Shown piece by piece: positions 16,592 through 27,200 of a stretch of DNA of 64,000 bases. Both the position numbers and the translations under genes were made by a program. The stretch's first letter is position 1, and every line of letters starts with the position of its first letter. The notes below the pieces were generated by a model, which had not been told where the DNA came from, did no database searches, and saw only the letters and a list, made by a program, of their open reading frames with translations. Source of the DNA: JBNJGB01 sp051747385. GTDB taxonomy: Bacteria > Myxococcota_A > UBA9042 > PHBI01 > JACKFB01. The stretch is taken from assembly GCA_051747385.1 (NCBI GenBank), contig JBNJGB010000008.1, positions 62,001 through 126,000 of the forward strand, written 5' to 3'.

Positions 16592-17977
16592 ATGTGCGGC
16601 GTGTTCGGCGTCTGGGACCATCCCGAGGCGTCCAATATCACCTACCTCGGCCTGCACGGCCTCCAGCATCGCGGCCAGGAGAGCGCCGGCATCGTCTCCA
16701 GCGACAGCGGCCACCTGTACAGCTACAAGCGCATGGGCAAGGTCGCGGACGTCTTCGACACCACCGCGCTGGAGGCCCTCCCCGGGCGACGCGCCATCGG
16801 GCACGTCCGCTATTCGACCGCCGGGATGAGCGTGCAGCGGAACGCTCAGCCCTTCGCCGTCGAGTTCGACGGGCGCTCCCTGGCCATCGCCCACAACGGG
16901 AACCTGACGAACGCCGACCCCCTGCGCGCGAAGCTGGAGGCGGACGGGGCGCTGTTCCACACGAGCATGGACACGGAGGTGATCGTCCACCTCCTGGCCC
17001 GCTCCAAGGCGCCGACCCTCCCGGAGCGCGTGCGTGAGGTCATGGGCCTCGTGGAGGGGGCCTACAGCCTGCTCATCATGACGCCGGAGCAGATGATCGC
17101 CGCGCGGGATCCCCACGGCTTCCGCCCGCTCGTGCTGGGTCGGCTCGACAAGTCCTTCGTCCTGTCGAGCGAGACGTGCTCCCTGCGACTGGTGGAGGCG
17201 ACGCCCGTGCGGGAGATCGAGCCGGGCGAGGTGCTCGTCCTCGACGAGGGCGGCGTCCACAGGCACCCCATGGATCCCGACGAGATCGAGCCCCACCACT
17301 GCATCTTCGAGCACGTCTACTTCTCGCGGCCCGACTCGCGGGTCTTCGGCGAGGACGTCTACGAGGTGCGCAAGGAGTCGGGGCGTCGGCTGGCCCGGGA
17401 GGCGCCCGCGCCGGGGGCCGACGTGGTGATCCCCGTGCCAGACAGCGGCAATGCGGCGGCGCTGGGCTTCGCCCAAGAGGCCGGGCTGCACTACGAGCAG
17501 GGCCTCATCCGCAGCCACTACGCGGGCCGGACCTTCATCGAGCCGTCCCAGTCCATCCGCCACTTCGGCGTGAAGCTGAAGCTGAGCCCGGTGGAGAGCG
17601 TCATCCGGGATCGCTCCGTCGTGGTCATCGACGACAGCCTCGTGCGCGGCACCACCAGCCGGAAGATCATCAAGATGCTGCGGGAGGCCGGCGCGCGGGA
17701 GGTGCACGTCCGCATCGCCTGCCCGCCGACGACGCACTCCTGCTTCTACGGCATCGACACGCCGGACCGGGCCCAGCTTCTGGCCGCGAACCACCCCGTG
17801 GAGGAGATCGGCCGCTTCCTCGACGCCGACAGCCTCGAGTACCTGAGCATCGGGGGGCTGCACGACAGCGTCCGCGGCGGCGCCCGGCGCTACTGTGACG
17901 CCTGCTTCACGGGGCGGTACCCGGTGGCGGTGCCGGACGAGGAGCCGCGCAAGCGGTTCCTGTCCGAGCACGAGTAA
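16592..17977 (+). CDS. purF: Amidophosphoribosyltransferase
   Basis: 461 residues; commits PRPP to purine synthesis by making phosphoribosylamine. Cys2, directly after Met, is the glutaminase nucleophile (MCGVFGVW), so there is no cleavable propeptide, only Met removal. The PRPP-binding motif VVVIDDSLVRGTT lies at about residues 344-356. Cys residues in HCIFEHVYF, RIACPPTTHSCFYG and YCDACFTG match the positions that bind a [4Fe-4S] cluster in the Bacillus-type enzyme (family knowledge). It lies 44 bp after purL and is probably in the same operon. Only a weak GGGGTAAG precedes the ATG. Confidence 0.95.
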   Translation: MCGVFGVWDHPEASNITYLGLHGLQHRGQESAGIVSSDSGHLYSYKRMGKVADVFDTTALEALPGRRAIGHVRYSTAGMSVQRNAQPFAVEFDGRSLAIAHNGNLTNADPLRAKLEADGALFHTSMDTEVIVHLLARSKAPTLPERVREVMGLVEGAYSLLIMTPEQMIAARDPHGFRPLVLGRLDKSFVLSSETCSLRLVEATPVREIEPGEVLVLDEGGVHRHPMDPDEIEPHHCIFEHVYFSRPDSRVFGEDVYEVRKESGRRLAREAPAPGADVVIPVPDSGNAAALGFAQEAGLHYEQGLIRSHYAGRTFIEPSQSIRHFGVKLKLSPVESVIRDRSVVVIDDSLVRGTTSRKIIKMLREAGAREVHVRIACPPTTHSCFYGIDTPDRAQLLAANHPVEEIGRFLDADSLEYLSIGGLHDSVRGGARRYCDACFTGRYPVAVPDEEPRKRFLSEHE

Positions 17978-18239
17978 CGTGACTCCTGTGAGGCCAGCCT
18001 GCATCTCTCACCATCCGCCGGCTGCAGCTTGGGATCCACCCGCGTCTCCCGGCGCTTCGCGCGACGTCTTGTGACAAACGCAGGCTAACGTAACTGGCCG
18101 TCGCCGGGTCCGGCCGCAGGCGGGGCGGGCCCAGGGTCGCAGCGCGTGATCCGTCGGCCGGGCGGGGGACTTTCATTGGCGGCGGGGGCCCGTCTATGAT
18201 GGCGCCGCTCTTGGGGGCGGACGATCCAGCGAGGAGGGG
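17978..18239. other. Intergenic region between purF and the surface-protein gene
   Basis: About 260 bp. I see no reading frame of its own and no clear terminator; the last 10 bases (GAGGAGGGG) are a strong ribosome-binding site for the gene at 18240. It must hold the promoter of the surface module. Confidence 0.5.
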
Positions 18240-21200
18240 ATGGCCTTGAACCATCGGGGGAGGAGCGCGACAGGCCTTGTTCGGTGCGCGCTGTGGACGG
18301 TCGCGGCGCTCGCCGCGCTGCTTCTCCACGCACCGGGCGCGCTGGCCGCGCCCGCTTGTACGTCCGCTGCCGACTGCAGCGACGGGTTGGACTGCACCAC
18401 CGACATCTGTGACCCGGAGGGCAACTGCACCTGGGAGCACGCCGGGACCTGCGGCGACGGGGTGGTGTGCCCGGGCTTCGAGGCCTGCGACGACGGGAAC
18501 ACGGACCCGAACGACGCGTGCCGCGACGACTGCCAGGAAAACGTCTGCGGTGACGGCGTGGTGGAGTACGGCGTCGAGGACTGCGACGACGGCGGCAACG
18601 AGGACGGGGACGGGTGCTCGGCGACCTGTACCTACGAGCCGGGCTTCACCTGCGACGGGGCCGATCCCACCGTGTGTGGGGCCACCTGCGGCACCGACTT
18701 CACCTTCGACGGCGGCCCGATGGGCTGGCTGGTGGACGGAAGCGGTGGCGTCTTCGAGCATGGCACGGACGCTGGCGGGCACACGGGCTTCGAGACGGTC
18801 CTGGACGGGGACCTGCCGGGGCTGACCGAGACCACCATCACCAGCGCGATCGCCGTGCCTTCCCTGTCGGAGGCCCCCGCGCCGACCCTGTCCGTCCACT
18901 ACGACCTGGCCGGCGACGGCGTGAACGACTGCCTGCAGATCTACGTCAACGGCAGCGGCGGCATCGCCACCGGGCAGGTCTTCAGCACGTGCACGAACAC
19001 GGCGGACAGCGGCCTCGACAAGGACGCGAACGGCTTCGACGTGGCGCGCTTCGACCTCACGGCGGACGCCGGCGGGCGCCGCTACGTGGTCGTCCGCTTC
19101 GTGACGGACGGGGCCGACAACGCCCATCCGGGCGCCTTCGTGGACCGCGTGACCGTGTCCAGCGACGCGGACGCCGACGGGAGCTTCGAGTTCGCCTCGC
19201 AGGAGACGTGCGACGCCTGCGTGGACGCCGACGAGGACGGGTGGGGCGCCGCGCTCAGCGCCGACACGGGGACCTGCCCGGCAGGCGCTGCGGCGGACTG
19301 CGCCGACGACGATGCAGACATCCACCCCGGCGCGACGGAGGTCTGCTCCGGCGGCGTGGACGACGACTGCGACGGCGACACGGACCTGGCGGACTCCTCG
19401 TGTGTCGAGGATTGTGCGGACGGCGTCGACAACGGCGGCAACGGTCTCGTGGACTGCGAGGACGACTACTGCGCCACCGACGACTACTGCGACCCCTGCA
19501 GCATGGACTGGAGCTTCGAGACGGGCGAGGGCACCTGGCAGGGCGACGCGCAGGGCCTGTGGATCTACGACGACTCCTCCGGCTGGTGGCAGACCGGCGG
19601 CGGATCGTTCATCGACCACACTCCGAACCCGAACAACCCGGACGACGCGAGCGGCGGCGTCTACTACGGTCGCCTCAACACCGAGGTCACCGTCCCCACC
19701 GTGTCCGAGGGCGGCCCCGCGCCGGAGCTTCAGGTCGTCTTCCGCCACGAGGGCGACGACAGCCCCAACGAGGACAAGTTCGGGGTCTGCATCGACAAGC
19801 CGTTCTGCCGCTTCAACACCATCGGGTTCCAGGTGCTGGAGAGCCTGCCCACGGATGGCTTCGTGACCGGCACGGTGGACCTGTCTCCCTATGTCGGCCA
19901 GACGATCACCGTCAGCCTCCTGTACGACACGGTGACGGACACGAAGAACCACAACCACGGCGTGACGGTCGATCGCGTGCGTATCGCCAGCGACGTGGAT
20001 CAGGATGGCCTGGACGAGGGCGCCGCGGCCTCGTGCGATCCGTGCTGGGACGCCGACGGCGACGGCTACGGTCGCGCGGAGAGCCCGGATCCCTCCTCGT
20101 GCCCGCTCGGTCCCGACCCCGACTGCAACGACGGGGACGACGGCTTCTTCGTCAACCCGGGCGAGGAGGAGACCCTGGGGCTCGGCGTCTGCGGCGACGG
20201 CGTGGACAACGACTGTGACGGGGACACGGACGGGTTCGACGACGGCTGCGGCGACGAGGACTGCGCCAACGGCCTCGACGACAACGGAGACGGCGACGTC
20301 GACTGCGCCGACTACTACTGCACGGACGACCCCTACTGTGCGCCGTGCTCCACCGGCTTCGACTTCGAGACGGGCGAGGGCGGCTGGGAGGCCATCGGCG
20401 AGGTCGCGGGCTCCTCGGTCGAGGTCTTCGCCCACGGCGACAGCGCCACCTACTCCGAAAAGGGCTGGGAGACGGTGCTGAACGCCCCGGTGAGCGACGC
20501 GGGTTCCGGCCGCGTGCGCGCCTGGCTCACGCGGACGGTGGAGATCCCGGCCGACCTCCCGGAGCCCACGATCGACGTGACCTATGCCCTGGACGGCCAG
20601 GCGACCACCACCAAGGACGTCTTCGGGGCCTGCCTCGACGTCTTCCACACGGCCTGCGACGCGGAGGCCACCTCCGAGCAGGCGTTCGCCACGGGCGCCA
20701 ACACCGCGGGGCTCCAGACGGCGACCTTCCCGGTCCCGCTGGAGGCCAGGGGCTCGACGGTCGACGTGGTGCTCTTCTTCGACACGGTCGACGGGCTGGA
20801 CAACGACGGCGCCGGCGTCTTCGTGGCCGATCTCACGGTCCGGAGCGACGTGGACGACGACGGTATGGAAGAGGGCGCCGACGACGCGTGCGACCACTGC
20901 ATCGACATGGACGGCGACGGCTGGGGCGATGCCTCGTATCCGCCGCCGTTCGATGACGTGGCCAGCTGTCCGGGCGGCAAGACCGCGCCTGACTGCGACG
21001 ACGACGACGTCACCACGCACCCGGACCAGGAGGAGCTGTGCTTCAACGGCGACGGGGACAAGGACAACAACTGCAACGGGCTGAGCGACCTGGAGGAGCC
21101 CTCGTGCACGGTCTGTGGCGATGGAGTCATCGGCGTCGGCGAGACGTGTGACGACGGCAACGTCCAGGCCGGCGACGGGTGCTCGGACACCTGCCAGACC

Positions 21201-24200
21201 GAGTCGGGCGCCCTGCACCTGACCGAGATCCACACCCCCAAGCCCAACGGCAACCCCGGCGAGCAGTGGGTCGAGGTCCACAACGCCACGAGCGCGACCG
21301 TGGACCTCGAGGAGCTGGACCTGACCCTGCGGAACCTGGTGGGCGCCGTGCAGTCCTTCGCCGCCGGCGACTGCACCGTGCTCACGTCTACCACCGTCGC
21401 GCCCGGGGGCTTCTACGTGATCGCCTTCGGGCCGGAGCAGGGCACCGACGGAGTGGGGCCGGACGCCACGTGCGACTCGGCCTTCCAGATCGCCCCGAGC
21501 GGCGACCGGCTCACCCTCGAGGACGGCGAGGCGAACCTCCTCGACGTCGTCGACTTCACGGCCTCGTTCGGCTGCGAGCTTCAGGAGGCGACCACGGCGG
21601 ACGGGGTGGGCCGGTCCATGATCCTCGCGGAGCTTCCGACCGGCGGCACGGCCGTCAACAAGAGCACCCCGTCGGCCTGGTGCATGGCGGGGCCGCTCGA
21701 GGACTACTCCAACACGGGCAAGCACCGCGGCACGCCGGGCGTGGCCGGCGGCTGCGCCGAGTTCGCCTGCGACGGCGTGGACGACGACTGCGACGACCTT
21801 GTCGACGAGGATCTCCCCGACGCCGACGGGGACACGGTCTGCGACGAGCAGGACTGTGACCCCGCCTCGATCCGCTGCGCCGAGGACTGCACCGACCTGG
21901 ACGGCGACGGCGTGTTCGACTGCAAGGACGGGTGCCTGGACGCGGACGCCGACGGCTACGGCGACACGCCGGACCTGGCGCTGCCCTTCACGCCGGGGCC
22001 GGACGACGAGATCCCGCCGCCCGACACAGCGGCGTGCCTCGGCCCCGACTGCGACGACCAGGCCGCCTTCGTGCACCCGGGTGCGGACGAGTCGAGCGCC
22101 AGCGGGACCTGTGGCGACGGGCAGGACAACGACTGCGACGGACTGCGCGACTGCAGCGACGACGCCTGTTTCGAGGACCCGACCTGCGCCGGCGAGATCT
22201 GCTCCAGCGCCGACGTCCTGTCCTGCGGCAGCCAGATGACCGTGGCCCCCGCATTCGACGACTTCCCGTGCACGGACGACGAGGTGGAGGAGGGGGTCGA
22301 CGGCGTGCTGTCGTTCACCCCCGAGGCGGACGAGGCCGTGACCATCCGGCTGTCCAACGACGGCCTGAACCGATACTCGGTCTTCGTCTTCGAGGGGACG
22401 TGCCAGGAGGGCGCCTGCGACGAACCGCTCGCCGGCTTCACGACGGGCTGCGCGAACGGCGGCGCCGAGGTGGTCGACGTCACCGCCGGCGCCGACTACT
22501 TCGTCGTGGTCGACCGGGTCGGGTCCTGCTCGGAGGGCAGCGGCAGCGACGCCACGGTGAGCCTGGCCTGCTCGGAGGTCTGCGACTCCGGCGTGGACGA
22601 GGACCTGGACGGGGCCGCCGGCTGCGCCGACGAGGACTGCGCCTTGGAGCCCGCCTGCGGCGCGACGGACTTCGACGACGACGGCGTGGACAACGCCACC
22701 GAGATCACGTGCGGGACCGACCCGGTGAGCGCCGAGTCCACGCCGAACAACGACGACGTCCAGGACCTCGACGACGACGGCCAGGTCAACTGCGTGGACG
22801 AGGACGACGACGGCGACGGCTACTCCGACGAGGTCGAGCAGAGCCAGTGCGACCTGAACAGCACGGCCAAGAACGACGCCTCGATCCACCCGGGGGCGGA
22901 GGTCACCTGTGAGGTCAACGTCGACCAGGACTGCAACGGCATCCTGGATCACCTGGAGGCGCAGTGCGGCGGCCGCGAACAGGTGTGCGACGACGCCTTC
23001 GACGACGACGACGACGGGCTGGTGGACTGCCAGGATCCGGACTGCGCCGAGGCGGCGGCGTGCGCCGAGGAGGACTTCGACGGCGACGGCGTGATCAACG
23101 GCTTCGAGCTGGACTGCGGCTCCGATCCGCTGGATGCGGGGAGCGTTCCGCCGCCGGGGCAGGCCGACGACCCGGACGGCGACGGCGAGCCCAACTGCGT
23201 CGACCTCGACGACGACGGCGACGGCTTCCCGGACGTCCAGGAGCTGATCTGCGGCAGCGATCACCTGGACGCCGACGTCACGCCCACCGACACGGACGGC
23301 GACACCCAGTGCGACGCGGTCGACTCGGACGACGACAACGACGGGTTCGACGATCAGCTGGAGGCCGCCTGCGGCTCCGACCCCAAGTCTGCGGACAGCA
23401 CGCCGGTGGACGCCGAGCACGACATCGACCAAGACGGGACCTGCAACGAGCAGGATCCGGACATGGACGGCGACGGCTGGTCCGACACCCTCGAGGAGAC
23501 GTGCGGCACCGACCCCACCACGGACCAGTCGGACCCGGTGCTCGACGGCTTCGACATGGACGGCGACGGGCTCTGCGACGCCGTGGACCCGGACGACGAC
23601 GGGGACCTGTGGGACGACGACAAGGAGTCGCTCTGCGGGACCGACAAGAACGATCCGGCGGACGTGCCCGAGGACGTGGACGGCAACGGCCGGTGCGACG
23701 CCCTCGATCAGGACCAGGACGACGACGGCTGGGCCAACGGCGTCGAGACGCTCTGCGGCACGGACCCCCAGGACGCGGCCAGCAACCCGACGGTGCTGGG
23801 GCTCGACCAGGACGGGGACCACAACTGCGACGCCCTGGACTCCGACGACGACGGCGACGGGTGGGACGACGCCCTCGAGGAGCAGTGCGAGACGGACGCG
23901 CACGATCCCGAGGACGTCCCCGTGGACACGGACGGCGACTCTCAGTGCGACGCCGTGGACAAGGACGACGACGGCGACGGCTGGCTCGACGACGTCGAGA
24001 AGCTCTGCGGGACGGACCCCCTCGACGCCGGCAGCGTGCCCGTCGACGAGGACGGCGACGGGCTCTGCGACGCCGTGGATCCGGACGCGGATCCGGACCA
24101 GGACGGCTGGAGCACCGCCAGCGAGACCTTCTGCGAGACCGATCCGAAGGATCCCGACAGCGTGCCCACCGACCTCGACGGCGACGGGCTCTGCGACAAC

Positions 24201-27200
24201 AGGGACTCGGACATGGACGGGGACGGGTGGTCGAACGCGGCGGAGAGCGCTTGTGAGACCGACCCGGCCTCGGCCGACTCCACGCCGACGGATACGGACA
24301 ACGACTCCCTGTGCGATCCGGTGGACAAGGACGATGACGCCGACGGGATCCCCGACGCGGACGAGATCATGTGCGGGACCGATCCCCTCGACCCGGACTC
24401 CGCCCCGCTCGAGATCGATCTCGTGGACACGGACGGGGACGGCGAGGCGAACTGCGTCGACTCCGACGACGACGGCGACGGCGTCCCGGACGCGGCCGAG
24501 GAGGCGCTGGGCAGCGATCCCCTGGACCCGGACACGGACGGCGACGGCCTGGACGACGGGGTCGAGGATGCCAACCGCGACGGCGTCACCCAGGACGACG
24601 AGACGTCCCCCACCTCCAAGGACACGGACGGCGACGGCGTGGAGGACGGCGTCGAGGTCGAGAGTTGCTATCCGACCGGCGACGGCGACGCCTGCGAGCC
24701 GTCGGATCCGACCGTCGCCGACACGGACGGCGACGGCCTTCCCGACGGTGTGGAGGATGCGGACGGTGACGGTGTGACCGACGCGGGGGAGACCAGCCCG
24801 CTGGACCCGAACTCCGACGGCGACTTCGCCGAGTACGGCGACGAGGCGACCGACGGGCTCGAGGCGCAGTGCGCCACGGATCCCCTCGATCCGGACGACT
24901 TCCCCGTGGACAAGGACGAGGACGGGACCTGCGACGGCAGCCAGGTCGACACGGACGGGGACGGCGTCGCCGACGGCGTGGAGACCTTCTGCGGCTTCGA
25001 CCCGCAGGCGAGCAGCAGCACGCCCTCGCTCGGCGATCTGCAGGATCCGGACGGGGACGGCCTCATCAGCTGCGTGGACTCCGACGACGACGACGACGGC
25101 GTGGCCGACGCGGACGAGATCGCGTGTGGCACGGATCCGCGTGACCCGGCGGAGGAGCCCTCCCCGAGCGAGATCGCCGACTACGACGGGGACGGCCTCC
25201 TCAACTGCGAGGACGCGGACGACGACGACGACGGGCTGAGCGACACCGAGGAGGAGCAGCGCGGCACGGACCCGCGGGACGCGGACTCGGACGAGGACGG
25301 TCTCTCGGACGGTCAGGAGGTCCTCATCGGGACGGACCCCCTCTCGGCGGACACGGACGGCGACGGCGTGCAGGACGGCACCGAGTTCGGCCGCACCGAG
25401 GGGACCGAGGACACGGACGAGGACATCTTCGTCCCGGACGCCGACCCGAGCACCACCACGGACCCGCGCGCCGCGGACACGGACGGCGATCTGGTCTGCG
25501 ACGGCCCGAACGACGTGGACGGCGTCTGCGAGGGCGGCGAGGACCTGAACGCCAACGGCGCCATCGACGGCTCGGACGAGGAGCCGGAGACCGACCCCAA
25601 CGACCCGAGCGACGGCCTGGCGGACAGCGACGGCGACGGCCTGACCGACCGCGACGAGCTCCTGAAGTACGGCACCGACCCCAAGGACCAGGACACGGAC
25701 GGCGACCTCCTGGACGACAAGCTGGAGGTGGAGGGCGTCGGCGACCTGGAGCCGACCGACCCCCTGGATCCGGACACGGACGGCGGCGGCGTGAAGGACG
25801 GCGACGAGATCGACAACGGCACCGACCCCAACGACCCGGAGGACGACTTCGACCCGGCCGGGCTGAGTGGCGAGAACTTCGTCGGCTGCACCTCGGGCGG
25901 GGGGGACGATTTCGGGCTCGGGCTGTTCCTGGCCCTGGGGATCCTGCTGTCCGTGCGGATGCGCCGGCGCGTCACGGCGCTCTTCGTGGCCTGCCTGGCG
26001 ATCGGGGCGGCCGCCGGCGGGGCGCGCGCCCAGGTCGTCGGAAACGCGAACGTCCAGAACTTCATGCCGGCCGGTGGGCACTACCGCGTGTGGTCCGTGG
26101 AGGAGTCCCTGGTGGCGCCGGCGTGGAAGCCGTACGCCGCCGTGCTCTACCACCTGGAGGAGAACAGCTTCCGCCTCGACGCCGGGCGCCACGAGGAGAA
26201 CCTCGTAGACAGCGCCCAGCACGTGAACGTGGCGCTGGGCATGGGCCTGTTCAACCACCTCCAGCTGGACGTGAGCCTGCCGGTGGCCGTGTCCATGGAG
26301 AGCGACTCGGACACGACCTCCATCGCGCCGGTGAGCGGCGCCGGGCTGGGAGACATGGTCGTGCGCCTCCGCGGACGGGCCATCAACAACTACCTGGGCG
26401 GCGTGGGCCTGGCCCTGACCGGCGGCGTCACCGTCCCGGTGGGCGACGAGGATCGCTTCCGGGGCGACCCGGGGGTGGGCGTGCTCGCCGGGGCCATCCT
26501 CGACTGGCGCACGGAGTGGACGGTCTTCAGCCTCAACAGCGGCGTCCGCGTCCGGACGGAGGAGGCCGAGTTCCTGGACCGCACGTTCGGGAACGAGCTG
26601 ACCTACGGGCTGGGCCTCGAGGTCTTCGTGGTGCCCCAGAAGGTGACCATCGCCACGGAGCTGTTCGGCCGGACGCCGTTCGACGACCTGTTCGGCGACC
26701 GCGACACGACGACCCTGGAGGCGCTGGCCGGGCCGAAGTGGTGGATCGTCCAGGGCCTCGCGCTCCAAGCCGCCGCGGGGGCCGGCATCGTCAAGGGCAT
26801 CGGGACGCCCAGCTTCCGCTTCGTGGCCGGCCTGCAGTGGGCGCCCGGGGCGGAGGACGGCGACGGCGACGGCATCCCGGACGGCGAGGACCGCTGCCCC
26901 ATGCGGCCGGAGGACGTGGACGGCTTCGCGGACATGGACGGCTGTCCGGACGACGACAACGACGAGGACGGCATCCCCGACCTGGAGGATCGCTGCCCCA
27001 ACAAGCCCGAGGACTTCAACGGCATCGAGGACATGGACGGCTGCCCGGACGAGGTCGCCATTCGCGACGCGGACGGCGACGGCATCCCGGACAAGGTGGA
27101 TCGGTGCCCGCTGAAGCAGGAGGTCTTCAACGAGTTCCAGGACGGCGACGGCTGCCCGGACGAGGCGCCCGAGGGACCGATGGTCGCCGGCGGCGCCCGG

